Below, piece by piece: positions 35,846 to 48,712 of a stretch of 64,000 bases of DNA. Each line of letters opens with the position of its first letter. The stretch's first letter is position 1. Source of the DNA: Sinotaia quadrata (taxonomy: Eukaryota > Mollusca > Gastropoda > Architaenioglossa > Viviparidae); contig CM054182.1 in assembly GCA_028829895.1 (NCBI GenBank), positions 20,475,501 to 20,539,500 of the forward strand. The letters run 5' to 3'. Under the pieces are notes generated by a model. It had not been told where the DNA came from, did no database searches, and worked only from the letters and a program-made list of their open reading frames with translations. Made by a program: the position numbers and the translations under genes.

Positions 35846-37600
35846 AAAAAAAGAATGTATTGGGCAAAACGGAATTCAACAGTGCGTGCTCTAGGAATGA
35901 ACAGGCTTTTACACAACAAAATTACGCCGCAGCAGAACATTTTTTTCTTGGATAATCAAATCGTGGCGTAAATCAAATACATTTCTGATTCCAGAAGTTG
36001 GATTTCTATCAAAGACGAAAATGCTGCATATTAATACATGGAAACACACGCGCGCGCACGAGCACACACAAACATCCATATATATATTTAAACTACAAAT
36101 TAAATATAAATAAGAATTAAAAATGTTTAGTTTCGTTGAAACATTTTTTAAAAAAAATCATGCGTTTGTGGGGCTGCATAAATATCGACGGGGATATCGC
36201 ACCCCATCCAACTCCCAAAGACTTTCGTTTCAAACTTCATGGGATTTTTGTGCAAACATATTTCAATTCTTAACACCCCAAACATGGTATCAACTCCTGC
36301 ATTCTACTAAAGCTCAACCTCACGTGGTCTTAATCATATCCCATTTCCAGAACTGTAAAAAAAGAATAAAATCTTCGCTTTAAATCTGTGGGCGACTAGA
36401 ACTGATTCGGTGGTCACTTTATGGTAATGTTAAGAAACTTATCCATACAGCAAATAAGTCAGTCGTATGTCCAGAAGTAATCAATAGTTTGCAAGTGCGC
36501 AAGACAGTCTCATCTTTTGTAAGATGGAGACTTTTCTCACCCTACTGTTGCAGTGCTATGTTTCCGAGATCTTGATTTGATCAAAACGATCAGCGTCTGT
36601 GCGAGTTATTAGTGTTTTATAATCCCCCCCCACACCCTGGTTCATTATTAAACTATTATTTTTCATCAAGTTCATGGATTGTGTAACACCCGAAATGCAA
36701 ATGACATCAGTAATGATTTTAATTTTGTTAATTGTCCGTCACTCTCACTTTTTTATTTTTCTTTCTGAGCCACTGTTAAGTTAGGATACAAAATAACTGT
36801 TAAAGTGCTAATTAAGAGTTGGACTGTCCAACTGACTTTTGCTTCCGCCCCCCTCCCTCCTCCCCCGCCAAGTAAATATGACCCTTACGTCAATAGCAAA
36901 ATAACACAGAAAACTAACAAGTGTGACCCATGGTAAAGAGAAATATCAAAGAACAAATATGATCCGCACATTCTGGCACTGAACAACAAAAATCTCAATT
37001 CCTTTTTGCATATCTTGTTATTATTTGCTGCTTTTATTTTGCTGTTATGTTTGTTCTTCTTTCACTACTTGTTTCTTTTTAATTTTAACGCCGAGTCAAC
37101 TGGATATGCTATCTAAAGTCGAAGAGAAGCTTAGTTTAAAAAAAAATATTAAACAGTGTGCCAACGCTTTTCATTAAAAGAAGAAATGACTCAGTCCAGA
37201 AATTCAAGCCCTTGTCTCCCCTCTCCCCACAAACTCCATCCTTAAAAGAAAATCTTACTGCAGTGCTTAATGAATTAAAACCATGTTCCTTGTTTTGAGT
37301 ATTAGGTATCAATGACTAGTATTACGAACATTATTGAAGTGTTGCTTGCATGTAGCGACACTCGATCAAATGGGGTTCGTGTGTGCTTTAGTGGAACAGA
37401 TCTCGGTTCGAACAAATTGTCTCGGCTATGATCTCCGCAAATAAAATGTAATTCATTTCCCGTTGGTGTAACAAGCAGGTAATATTGCACTTAAATAAAT
37501 ATTTTGTTTGTTGTGGAGGGAAATTTAATTACATCACGAACCGAGTTTTCGAAATGACTCCCGGCATGCCGCTGTAGAACGGATATTGAGAAACAGATAC
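35846..37600. other. no recognised gene
   Basis: Unique DNA including an ORF of 86 codons (36,123-36,383, plus) with no domain, and C-rich runs at 36,624 and 36,847. Nothing else supported. Confidence 0.4.
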
Positions 37601-37619
37601 CGCTCCCTCGCATTTCTTT

Positions 37620-37675
37620 TTCTCCCTTCACTGATATAAAACCGGCAACGGCAAAGAGAAACAGCTCAGACTCAA
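37620..37675 (+). promoter_or_regulatory. TATA/Initiator-type core promoter candidate
   Basis: TATAAA at 37,635-37,640 inside 'gatataaaacc', with a C/TCAG-type initiator ('gctcagact', A at 37,668) 33 bases downstream, a correct spacing. Upstream sequence is GC-richer than average. The downstream transcript was not identified; the ATG at 37,688 opens only a four-codon frame. Motif spacing alone makes this a weak call. Confidence 0.25.
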
Positions 37676-38199
37676 AAGCGTGCTACCATGTTGCAGTGAA
37701 ATGCTCAGTTTACCGGAAGATATTTACTAGTTTCAGATCGCCAGTTGGTGTGCTGTTCTATATTGCTAGGTCAAGATAACCACTGAAGTGTGCGACCATT
37801 TTGGAAGACATCTAAATGACGCCAACGCTTGCGTCCATTGATCTGTGTAAGTGTGGACTCGACATAAATGGCTTTCGTCAAATAAAGTAAGACCACGTGA
37901 ACACAGGTCTATAATTTCACCATCATCCCTCCCCGGCCTCCACCTCTACTCACAATTCCTTGTCCTCTTATCCCAGCTAAATTTTCTAGGTCAGGATCAG
38001 TAGTAAATAGCTGCATTGTTCGTAAGTCTGATTTGCAGCTTTAAGGTTAATAAATCGGAAATGTCTCAAACAGTTTTTAAATGTGGTAAATGGTATGGAC
38101 GAGAAACATCAGTTAAGTTAATATTTAGATAAGTGAAAGATTTTTTTAATATATGACGTCAAAGATGTAGTTTTTTCCCGAATATGTGCTGTGTGAAAG

Positions 38200-38528
38200 A
38201 CGTTCTATTTCTATACGGATATTTGTTGACAATATAAAGAGGAAGACGTTGTATTTCTAAAGGGATATTTGTTGACAATATAAAGGGGGAGATGTATTTC
38301 TATAGGGATATTTGTTGACAATATAAAGAGGAAGACGTTGTATCTCTAAAGGGATATTTGTTGACAATATAAAGAGGGAGGCATTGTATTTCTAAAGGGA
38401 TATTTGTTGACAATATAAAGAGGAAGACGTTGTATTTCTATAGGGATATTTGTTGACAATATAAAGAGGAAGACGTTGTATTTCTATAGGGATATTTGTT
38501 GACAATATAAAGAGGAAGACGTTGTAGA
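38200..38528. repeat. 46-bp tandem repeat, about 7 copies
   Basis: 'gggatatttgttgacaatat' recurs every 46 bp (one 43-bp unit), with 'aaagaggaagacgttgtatttcta' between. Confidence 0.94.
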
Positions 38529-38765
38529 GTGAGGGGGGAAGGGGATGTGGAAAGATAAGAGATTTTAAACATTAAAAAAAAAAAGTGGGGGCATATAAAC
38601 GTAATGTCATCGCTAACTGCCCAGAAATAAATGATTTTGCAAACTATTCTTCTATATTGTTTAAAAAAGCAGACAATGGTAAAAAATAAAAATCAACACA
38701 AATGCAAATGAATTTGAAGTACATGTGTGTGTATCTATTGTAGTAAACAAGAATTAACTAAAGCT

Positions 38766-38855
38766 AGAGAGAGAGAGAGAGAGAGGATAGATAGAGTGAG
38801 AAACAGAATGAGAGAAAGAGACAGAGTGAGAGACAGACAGAGACAGTGAGAGAAT
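38766..38855. repeat. GA-rich microsatellite
   Basis: A GA run followed by diverged 'gagagacagagtgagagacagacag'. Confidence 0.9.
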
Positions 38856-40200
38856 CTAGGATGTGCGATAATCAAGACTCCCTACCACCCCATCCACCCC
38901 CGCTGCGATTGTGCTCCCTTGAACCAGGTTCTTTCCATTTAGTACAGCGTGTTTTTCGGCTTACTTCTCAGTGCTTAATGTAGCATGAAGATTATATTGA
39001 GACAAAATCGGCATTTTGACGTGCCGCTATCATGTATCAATCACGAGTCCCAAGTCAGCGCGCAGCATAGGTAGCTTCACTGAGCATATTTATGTTTGCT
39101 TGTGTGCGTGAACTTTGTCGGAGACAAGGGATGGCTGGCTATATATGGCGGCAAAACAGCAAGAGGAATAGACTGCTATGGACGTTTATTCCCTAACGAG
39201 TTAGGGTGACGTCAGAAAAAAAAACCCAGTAGGAGATGAGAAATGGAAAATTATGAAAATTGTATTAATACATCTCAGGAAAGGATGTAAGGGTGTGTGG
39301 TTTTAATAGCTTTTTGGTCGAGTAGGAGATGGAATTTGATTATGACATGTATTAATATAATGATACTAGTGAGGAAGAGGGACGGATGTTGCAAAGGGGC
39401 ATAACGATGATAACAGGGGAGAAAATAGGGAACATTTAATTATGGTGTTAACAATGAGAGAACAAGAGGGAGAAGGTGTTGGTGTTCATTTCAGAGCTGG
39501 AAGGAGAATAACATAATTGTCTTAATAAAAGACAACAGCTGGGGGGAGGGGAGGGGAAGAGGGGGCATTAAACATGATGCTCATATGAGACAACTGTTAT
39601 GGTGACAAACACGACGGTATTAGTGCAAAAGAACTGGAGGGTTGTCTTAAGTGTTGTCTTAAGTGTTGTGTTTGTGAGAGAAAACTCGGGGGACGGGGGA
39701 AACATGATGATGTGATAGAGACATGGAGAGATAAACATTACGGCAATAACACGAAAGAACAAATTGGGATAAATACGTTGAAGTTAGTATGAGTCAACTG
39801 ATTGGCTAACAAATGAAAAGAAAGTAGTTTGAATGGGGTCAAAACGTGGTGATAAAATGAGAGAATTGATGGGGTTAAACCATCAAGGAATGATGATTAA
39901 ACAAGAGAACAGGAGGCAATAAACAGTAAGTTTTCATAGTCTGACGTAAGTACACAGCGACTGCTATAATTACATTGCTATTCAAATGTACGATGTTCTC
40001 AAAAATCATTTAAATTTTAAAAAAATAAATAAACTTTTCCCCTAGTAAAATAAGGACTTATTCACTTTTATTCTCATTATACAATTGCCGAAAATAATAA
40101 GACCAATAAATTCAGGCGCTCGATCATTATATACATAAGACCTTCAAATCGTTTGAATTTAGCATTGCATCAGAATAGCCTTTGTTTATGTATATTTATT
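38856..40200. other. no gene seen
   Basis: 39,190-39,920 has loose repeated words ('gagaaatggaaaattatg', 'gacaacagctggggg', 'aacatgatg') but no clear period. No recognisable coding sequence. Confidence 0.45.
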
Positions 40201-40490
40201 TCTGTGACTCAACACAGCCTAGTTAATGGTTATGATGATTAATAATTAATTAATTAATTGTCCATAACTACTTACAAGTGATGAGAATCTTAATTTATAT
40301 TTTGACAGTTCCCCAGCAGACACCACTCATCTCTCTCACTTGGCGGATATGCGGGCGCTGTAAACGTTTTCTCTATTCAAAAACATTAAATGACATTTAC
40401 CGCCACACAATTCCGTAGGTGGAAAACGTCTTACTAAAGGAGAAGACGGATCCGTCTTTAATCTATATTTAGCGAGTCCCGACATGCTTG
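40201..40490 (-). mobile_element. LTR fragment, copy B, 3' side of the decayed element
   Basis: Matches 4,774-5,040 and 43,615-43,900 in the same orientation, including 'cttggcggatatgcggg', 'ggtggaaaacgtcttac' and 'aggagaagacggatccgtc'. The homology stops at about 40,490, then integrase remnants begin within about 150 bp. With copy C on the other side it brackets the minus-strand coding remnant. This fits a 3' LTR whose inner part was lost in the same deletion that removed RT and RNase H. Confidence 0.65.
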
Positions 40491-40639
40491 TCTGGCTTTA
40501 CTTTTGTGTACATTCTCGGCTGCTGACACAAAGTATCATCATGGTTTTCAAGTTCAATCACACGTTGATATGTACTTTTTTACAGATTTTCTGCCATACC
40601 ACTCACTGTCCAATATTCTTATAATATAGACATGGGACC

Positions 40640-41361
40640 CTAAAAGTGCTGACAAATACATATCCCAATCACATGGTATTTCCATGCAGTTTTCTCAATG
40701 ATTTGGTAAGAGTAGTATTCAGATTTTTCAATAAACTATTACATATAGGATAGTAAGGAGTAGTTTTAAGCTGCTTTACTCTCAATAGTTGATTAATCTC
40801 TTTCATTAACTCATTCATGAATTGAGTCCACCTATCAGATAAGATTTCTTCTGGAAATCCTACACATGAGAAAATGGTGAGCAGTGCATTTGCTACAAAC
40901 ATGGTACTAAGAGAACTAAAAGCAATCACCTCAGGGTATTGTGTAGCATAATCAATGATGGTGAGAATCCATCTGTGGCCTTAACCCAATGAACGCATAA
41001 ATTCTCCAATGAGATAAATGGCTATATGCCTAAAAGGAAGATCAATTGTTGGAGTTTCACTTAGTGGAACTGGGCATTCTGTCTTTCTCTTCACTCACTG
41101 ACAGACATCAGATGACTGACAGTACTGAGTGACATCCCTGTCATACCTGACCAATAAAACTTAGTCTCCACATGAGCTAAACTTTTGCTTGGTCCCAGAT
41201 GACCAGCAGTGAGTGGGTTCACGTGCCAAAAGCAGCATATTCACTCGATAGCTCAGAGATACCAACAACTGACTGCTATCAGCTCTTTCCTGTTTACAAA
41301 TCAAGAGACCACCCGTCCAGCAAAACTCAATAGCTTTGCTGGAAGTTTTAGACATGTACAA
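40640..41361 (-). pseudogene. integrase remnant (zinc finger and core pieces)
   Basis: Zinc-finger region with the pattern HxNPLTAGHLG…KFYWSGM and, after a shift, two Cys. The core contains FPEEILSDRWTQF and a TPYYPxCNSL block corresponding to the TPYHPQANGL block of the intact copy. The third acidic catalytic residue is replaced by Lys. Similarity ends within 200 bp of LTR fragment B. Confidence 0.8.
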
Positions 41362-41709
41362 TCCTGAGAGTTTGGTCTTCTCTCAACATTTCTTTAGAGA
41401 ATCGTCTGTCAATTGTTAGCCACAGTCTGACAGAAACCATTATCTGCTCTGCCATGACTGAGTCATGTCTGACTTCCTGGTGACACACACCATCAGTGAT
41501 AGTGTCATCCAAAGTCATCAGTGCATCACCTTTACACTTGCTACTGACTCTTCTTGGTTCATCTTGCATAGCTTCATACATGCCCCTAGCTTCAGCTTCC
41601 TATGCTGCAGCTTGCCTACATTGAGTACGCACTCTGTCAAATGAATCTGGGGTGTCCCCACCATTGAGAACATATTTACATCCCATGATAGCACTCTCAA
41701 CACAATTTA

Positions 41710-41952
41710 CTAGACATACAATCTGAATGTGTCCACATACATATTATCTATGTCTACCATCACAATGGGTACTTTATCTTTTACACCATTTGCTAGAGTG
41801 ATTGTTTGAAACTCTCCAGTGTAGTCACTTTCCTTCACTAGACTAGGGTGTGCTACTATCCCTACTCCACAACCTGTGTCACAGAGGACTGAAACACAAT
41901 GTCCATTTATGTATGCATTAAAATTGAGGTGCAGCACTTGGTTATATGACAT
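41710..41952 (-). pseudogene. retroviral-type aspartic protease remnant
   Basis: About 80 codons open. The active-site DTGC lies near 41,870-41,882, followed by landmarks DYTGE and LANG that also occur at matching spacing in the intact element's protease (…DYTGE…FANG…). This shared pattern is what links the two elements. The enzyme would process Gag-Pol; the copy is dead because upstream and downstream frames are broken. Confidence 0.8.
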
Positions 41953-43614
41953 TTATGTTACCTGGGCAATAACGTTTTATGTGATTGGTTTGCCACAACC
42001 AAAGCACACTACTGGTTCATTCTTAAAACCTTTATCTTTACTTTTGGAGTGAATACTCTATCCTTCGTCTTACTAAATGGAAGAGGTGTGAGAGAGGATC
42101 CTGTTTTAGGTTTATTATCTGGCTTGTCACGCTGGTGTTTAGGCATCAGTTGTTCATTAACTGTCCTGTGTGGTTCAAAATTATACCTAGCTATCAGATT
42201 TACATGTGTCCCATATATATCTTCATATCTATTAGCTCCTTCTATCCATCCTGCCAGATATTTTTGGTCTTTTGTCCTTAACATAAGCTAAAAGTGCTGG
42301 TGGGCATGATGTCTGTAATTTGTCAATCGTAAAATGATCCCGTACATCTTTCCCACTGTCAATTTTCACCTTGTCTAGCTCTAATCACCTCATCAAAATG
42401 TGAAGTAACTTACTAGCTGCCTGTAAAAATGTATCAGTCTGCTCTCTCTCTGTACATCTCAATAATCACTTTGTATGAGGAGTTATGCCTTATAAGCACA
42501 GTGCATAGCTTGCTCCTCCAGAAGTCTGTTAAAACACCATACTGTCTTGACCACTAACTGGGAGAGCCATAAACTTTCTGATAGGCCTAATCTTAGGGCA
42601 TACTTGGTACACGATTCTCAATATTTCCTCTTTCCTACTGAATGAACAAAAATGAAATTTTATGCTTGCTTCCTGTACCTTAGTTGCCCTCTCACTTATC
42701 TTTAGGCTATCTTCCTATATCTTCAGTTGATTTAAGCCAAGCTCTCTGGTTTTTTTTATCCTCAGCTTCTAATTTGGCAAATGCTACCTCTCATTGAAGA
42801 TCATATTCAATCTTTAATCTTTTCTCTTTATCGTCACTCTGTAATATTTTCTCACCTTCATTCTTTTTTATTTCTAGTTCTTCTCTTTCACATTCCTTTT
42901 TTTATTTCTAATTCTTATCTTTCAATCTTTAATTTTCTTTCTTATCTACGTAGCCTGTAAGCATAATCTGAAACTGTATATGTTGGGGTGCCTACTATTT
43001 CAGCATCACCTTGACCTCCTGTGCCCATATCATTTTCTCTTCAAGCATAATTCCCATATTTAAGTTACAAAATAACTCTACCACGATCATGCAACTAGTT
43101 AACTGGCAAGCTGACTGATTTAAGAAAATTCTCTCTGCATACACTCAAGCAACTAGAAACTTTAAATCTAATTAATAAAAATGCGCAATCAATGAAAAAT
43201 AGTGTATAATCTCAACACACACTCAAACAACTAGTAAACTTTAAATCTAGTTACTTAAAATGCACAATCAATATAACCAATATTAATAATCTCCACACAT
43301 CAATAATGTAAACTATGGTAATACAGGTATCAATACAATATGCTATCAATAATTATAAATCAAAAGGTTAATCAAAAAAAAAATTCAAACAAAAAAAAGG
43401 GTAGACAAAGCAAGACAGTCCTAGAGAGTGACATAAGACTGCTTTCCAAATGTCTATTCCACTTAGTGAAATGTATCTCTTTCAAGCTCTGTTTTAGGAT
43501 TTCCCATTAAGTTCTCAGCTCAACAAATTTTTCAACAAGTTTTCCACATTTACTAATTTCAACACAATGACAATTAGTTTAACAATTTCAAACAAATTTG
43601 TGCTTATCCCTGAA

Positions 43615-44735
43615 GAGCCCCTCCCCCCTTAAATGCAACTTAGGTAATGGTTATTATTATTATTATTAATTCATTAATTATCCATAACTAATTACAGGTA
43701 ATGAGAGTCTTAATTTATGTTATTAATAATTCTCCAGCAGAAACCACTCATCTCTCTCACTTGGCGGATATGTGGACACTGTCATTATTTAACATTTAAG
43801 ACAAATATTTACTGTCACACATTCCATAGGTGGAAAACTTGCAAAAGGAGAAGACAACTCCGTCTTTAATCTACATTTAGTGAGCTCCTATCCACCCACT
43901 TCTTCTCCAAAATGGTATCAAGATGTGTAAGAAGGTCAATAAATTTATTAAATGAACAATCAAATATATATATATATATATAAAACATAAAATTAAAAAA
44001 AATACTTGACATCAATATTTCCACAAAACCATTTTAAAATAATTTATGTACTACACAATCTTATATTTAAAAAAATAAATTAAACAATTCAATACAAATC
44101 ACATGATAGTTCCTACCAGCAAACAGAAATGGAGTTGTTAGAGATAAGTGATAATAGTTTCTATGTAACCTGATTTAGATATTGTCTCAATAGTATTTTG
44201 CACACTTTGTAACAAAGACACAAGTTTATTGTTCACCATTATCCTGTCAGTTCCACATGTTTCTCTAGCATGTTTGTAGGACACTGATTCACTGCTATTC
44301 TCTCAAGGTTAACTTGGGCTCCTTTGCCATATTTGGTTCTCTCAAGCAAAGCAGCAACTGTAACAATTTTTAGCAACTTTCTTATACCAGAAATTTCTCT
44401 ATGTAGTCAGCATACTTTACCACATACAACAATGGAGTGTGGTGTATTTTCCAACATACATGCTGCTTTCTGCCTCTACCAGGGTTGGACATTGGTTTTT
44501 AATCAGTAAATGATGTTCAAATCATACAAAGAAAGAAAGGCTAAGTTTCCACTTTATACATCTTTAACTTCATTGTCTCTTACATTCAAGTCTCAACTTA
44601 CAGTTTCCTGCAACAACAACGATACATAGAAACAGCACAATAAAGACAGTGATATATTTTTTTTTATATATAAGTGGTTTCACTAGAACAATGTTAAGTG
44701 TTAGTATACTTAATATAAGCATCATGGTTCAAAGG
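43615..44735 (-). mobile_element. LTR, copy C, 5' LTR of the decayed element
   Basis: Aligns with copy A from its left edge through about 5,940, sharing for example 'tacttgacatcaatatttcca', 'gaaatggagtt(a/g)ttagagataag', 'aagtctcaacttacagtttc' and 'ataagcatcat'. On the minus strand it lies immediately upstream of the gag remnant, so it is the expected 5' LTR. The remainder of the LTR is not in line but appears inverted at 44,960-45,350. Confidence 0.65.
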
Positions 44736-44959
44736 TGCCCGTGCATGTTAATTCTTCTATATTCCTGCTTCCTGAATACCACTGGAAGTGTTTTTCCTTA
44801 GAGCAGAAAGTTATCCACGAAAACATTACATCATTGCTGAACATTAGTGTCATCACGTCTTAACTGCTTCGTATGCATGTCATTGTATGACACTTGAGCT
44901 GGTTAGCTCTTTTGTTTGAAGAGTAAATTATAAATGAAATTATGGTGGAGTAAATATCA

Positions 44960-45350
44960 CTTTTTCAGGACCTAGTTTGTTAAATTTTCGAAGTAACCTG
45001 ATATTTGGCACTCCTTATGATGGTATTTTTGTAAGTGTCAGATTTGGAGTAAACACTCGAGTAGAGAATATGCTAGAAATTGCTGATGTAGTGCAAACCA
45101 AAATCAACTAGATGAGTAACTTTTATTATCCAATGGTTAAAATTTATGAGAATGAGACCAGCCAATGGGCTGTGGTTAAAAAGTTTATATGCTGTAGGAA
45201 ATTATATTGTCTAATCACTTGAATTTGGTGTGGCAAGAAATCCAGTCTTGAAAGGTGGCCGTCAGCTTGGTGGTCAAGGAAAATTGGTTAACTGAGAGAG
45301 AATAGACTTAGAAATATTTCGAGAATTATTTATATTGACATGTAATAAAG
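44960..45350 (+). mobile_element. inverted LTR segment next to copy C
   Basis: Reverse complement of about 5,990-6,350 of copy A and direct match to 49,750-50,000 and 47,970-48,200 (landmarks 'ttttattatccaatggttaa', 'ctaatcactt(t/g)ga', 'ggtgtggcaagaa(a/g)tccagtc'). It is the part of the LTR missing from copy C, in the opposite orientation. Either a local inversion or a separate opposite-strand insertion. Confidence 0.6.
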
Positions 45351-45639
45351 GCCTCTGGGTTAAAAGCGATTTGATTGGCCTATAATGTTTGTTGAATTTT
45401 AGTTCATTACAACAATCAGCTCAATCCTTTCTATCAACGTGTTCGGTTAAATGAATCCTGTTAAAGTTTAAAAAGAGTAAGGTAACTAAGGACTATGGCA
45501 CTTTCCACCCAGATTGTATGAAAGCAATGATTCCAAACAACTACGCAAAATAATTCATTCTGCCCCAAATGCGCTGTGGGAAACGATTTAAAATTACTAT
45601 AGTCATATGAACAGTTTAGATGTACGAGTGTGTATGTAC

Positions 45640-45735
<96 letters not shown>
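45640..45735. repeat. (GT)n(GA)n compound microsatellite
   Basis: About 46 bases of GT directly followed by about 48 bases of GA. Confidence 0.97.
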
Positions 45736-45737
<2 letters not shown>

Positions 45738-46495
45738 CAAATGTCACAAGTTTAAAATAAAATTTGGTAAAGACCCATTTGTCGTTGTACAAGACATTAT
45801 CAAAGGTAGCTGAAATAGAATAAAAGCATACTGCTCAGCGGCTCAATAAGCATTTTTATTATTATTTCGTATTTTCTCCATAAATATCTGAATAAATGTA
45901 ATTTCGATCACCATAAATAATCGCCCCTCTTCATAAATATAAAACAGCAAACAAAGCTGCCCTGACTGGAGATCAATATATATCATAAAGTTAGACTCGA
46001 CAAAGTGGGAGCCTGTTGTTAAATGTGCGGCGCATGTGCTTGGAGGGAGGGGGGTGGTGGAGGAATGCGTGTATGCGTGAGGACCAAAAGGCCTGAGCTC
46101 CTTAAATACCGTTACATATCCCTAGAATAAGCTTGTACGTCACTGAATAATAATCCCTCGCACTATGCTGCAGTAACGTGCGAGTCAATATTAGGCACTC
46201 GACAAAGTCCGTATTGGTTCCAGCACGGATTGGAGTTTCAAGTCACGATTTTGTATTTAAAGATCTCAAAGCTGAATGTCTCAGTTAGTTCCATCAAGAT
46301 TGCCAGCAAGACTAGATAGGCTTAACATTTTCTACCTTCAAACAGATTTCAGTGAGCAAACATGGCTTCCTTTTTTTTTTTTAATTTTCAGTTTTTATGC
46401 AAAGATGTAATTCGACATTTTAAGCTGATTCTATCTTCGTTCTTCTGGTATGCAAAAGAGACAAAATTGGCTTAGCTTCTGTTGCAACTCACAAT
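45736..46495. other. no gene seen
   Basis: AT-rich unique DNA. Nothing recognisable. Confidence 0.45.
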
Positions 46496-46497
46496 CT

Positions 46498-46980
46498 CGC
46501 AAAGATGTGCTCTCTTTGAGTCCAGCACTCCTATCACAGTGAACAGATCTCTGAGTCCAGCACCCCTACCACAGTGAACAGATATATGTGTGTCCAGCGC
46601 TTTACCTCTGTGAACAGATCTCTTCGACTCCAGCGCTTTTATCACAGTGAACAGATGTCTAAGCCCAGCACTCCTATCATAGTGAACAGATGTCTTAGCC
46701 CAGCACTCCTATCATAGTGAACAGATGTCTTAGCCCAGCACTCCTATCATAGTGAACAGATCTCTTAGTCAAGCACTCTTATCACAGTGAATAGATCTGA
46801 GTCCAAAACTGCTATCACAGTGAACAGATCTGTGAGTTTAGCACTACTGTCACAGCGAACAAGTTTCTGAGTCCAGCATTCTTATAACATTAAACAGATC
46901 TCTGAGTTCAGCACTCTTATCACAATGAACATACCTTTGAGTCCAGCACTCCTATCATATAGTAGACAGGTTTCTTTCAG
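46498..46980. repeat. degenerate minisatellite, about 45-bp unit
   Basis: About eleven copies of 'gagtccagcactcctatcac' plus 'agtgaacagatctct', most regular at 46,650-46,760. Confidence 0.88.
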
Positions 46981-47930
46981 TTCAACAGGCGTTTAGATGA
47001 CAACACTCGTACCTTCAAGTTCATTTTGTTTCTTATTTGCAAAACGAAAACGACCAAACAAATGAATGGCAAAGTGCTACTTTTATTTCCATTCGTGTCC
47101 ATTCCTAGTTTTGTGTTTTAAAATAATTATTTATTTTAATTATTTTACTAATAATTTACATGAAAGCAACAAATATCAATAGAATACTGAAGACTATTCA
47201 CATTCGACAACAAATAACAAATTTTGTTTTAATTAAAACCTCATAAAAATTACAAACCGATACTCAAGGTTTTAATAAATCAAATATTTTATTATAAAAC
47301 CTACTAGCAAATCACACATTTCGCTCTTACAACTACAACACGAACGAATAATAGCTATTATTATTAATTTAAAAAAACATAAATCTTACTAGAATGGACC
47401 AACATAGTGGAAATAAATAATTTAGTAACAAACTCCATATCTCGTTATTAAAATTGCCAATATATTACAATTTTTCTTATTACAATTAAAATAAATTATT
47501 TCAATCTTATACCAATATAATGTGCATCATGTTAACAAATTGCACACAAATCACGTCTTCTTTAAAATGACAACAAGGAACAAAACCATTCTTAAAATTA
47601 CCAACAAATCCCAAATTACGGTATTAAAATGACTAGCAAAATCTGTATAATTCTGCCAACAAACTCTGTATAACTGTGACGTTTTGCTTGGAGATGGGAG
47701 AGATGTTAATTCTCCACCACCCTGGGTCACACGTAACCTTAGGCTAATCGCCCAAACGCCTTCTGGCTGGTCATACGCGTTAGAAAGATGAATGAAAGAT
47801 AATGTAGAATAGAAGAGTGATAGTTCTAGAAGATAGTTCGGAGGCCCCCTGATACATACAGCCAGGATAGTAAGCAGATACAGGTGACAGACTACAACAT
47901 GTAACATGTAAATGTAAACTTAATAATTAT
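46981..47930. other. no recognised gene
   Basis: Very AT-rich to 47,540. A 118-codon minus-strand ORF (47,551-47,907) has hydrophobic ends and no recognised domain, and borders an LTR-like copy, so it may be repeat-derived. Confidence 0.4.
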
Positions 47931-48474
47931 ATCTTTGTTATCATGGGCACTGCTTATGATGATATATTTTAAGTAAACCACTCAGAGAATGTACTAGAAA
48001 CTTGCTGATGTAATCTAAACCAGTTTCTAATTAGATGAGTAGTTTTTCTAATAGTCTCACACTTGTTCATAATAAATTAATTCAATGGGGATGGACCAAA
48101 AGTTATTTTATTAAAGAAGGTCTACACTCTAATCACTTTGATTGTGGTGAAACTCGAGTCCAGTCTTAAAGGCTTATCGTAAGTTAACTCACATTGATAA
48201 ACTAAGAACGTACATGTTTACTATTAATTTCTGATTTGAATTAGAGAATGTTTATGTAATTGAACCATTGTTTGACTAATTTCATTATGTTGTCTATTGT
48301 TCTTATGAAATTTGACTGATGCTATATTTCTTATGCTGTGCGTATATCAGACTAACGATATTGTTGCAGGATTTCTAAGGTGAGAATGTTAGTAAGAGAG
48401 AAAGGAGTTTAGAGATGAAATATAACTAGAATTTAGTGTTGCCTTAATTTGACTTTTGCAGAAAAAGCACGCCT

Positions 48475-48582
48475 ATGACTACTGTACTCTACCTCATTAC
48501 TTCAGGCTACAATGACTACTGTACTCTACCTCATTACTTCAGGCTACAGTGACTACTGTACTCTACCTCATTACTTTGGTGT
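48475..48582. repeat. 37-bp minisatellite nested in copy E
   Basis: 'atgactactgtactctacct' at 48,475, 48,512 and 48,549 (exact 37-bp spacing). Copy D has one counterpart at about 50,336-50,372. Confidence 0.93.
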
Positions 48583-48712
48583 GTGAATTCGGCATTATCG
48601 TCAGACTTATCAGCAACGTGTTGCTGTAAGTTGATTCCTGCGAATTCCGTTCGAGAGCCAATATGGCAGAAAATTGAGGCTTAAGTTTGGTTTCGAGAAT
48701 TCACGAAGATTA

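Larger units (their letters stand above)
40600..43070 (-). pseudogene. decayed LTR retrotransposon, gag-protease-integrase remnant
   Basis: Reading down the minus strand: an N-terminal gag coiled coil rich in Lys/Glu (about 43,060-42,730, with stops); a gag body and basic region (42,284-42,009); half of a CCHC knuckle (CFGCGKP, 42,010-41,981); a protease with DTGC (41,952-41,710); a linker (41,700-41,350); an integrase zinc finger (41,240-41,100); and integrase core pieces (40,929-40,640). The frame is broken by several shifts and stops. The integrase core has DRWTQF where DxGxQF is usual, and Lys where the third catalytic Glu is expected. No RT lies between protease and integrase, where a canonical Ty3/gypsy element would have it. 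RT and RNase H are missing altogether. Confidence 0.85.

Noticed and set aside
37390..37430. tRNA or tRNA-derived SINE suggested by 'cggttcgaac'
   Set aside because: A B-box-like word only; no matching A box at proper spacing and no cloverleaf stems.
47551..47907. 118-codon hydrophobic minus-strand ORF
   Set aside because: No family recognised. Hydrophobic ends come from AT-rich sequence and it abuts an LTR-like repeat.
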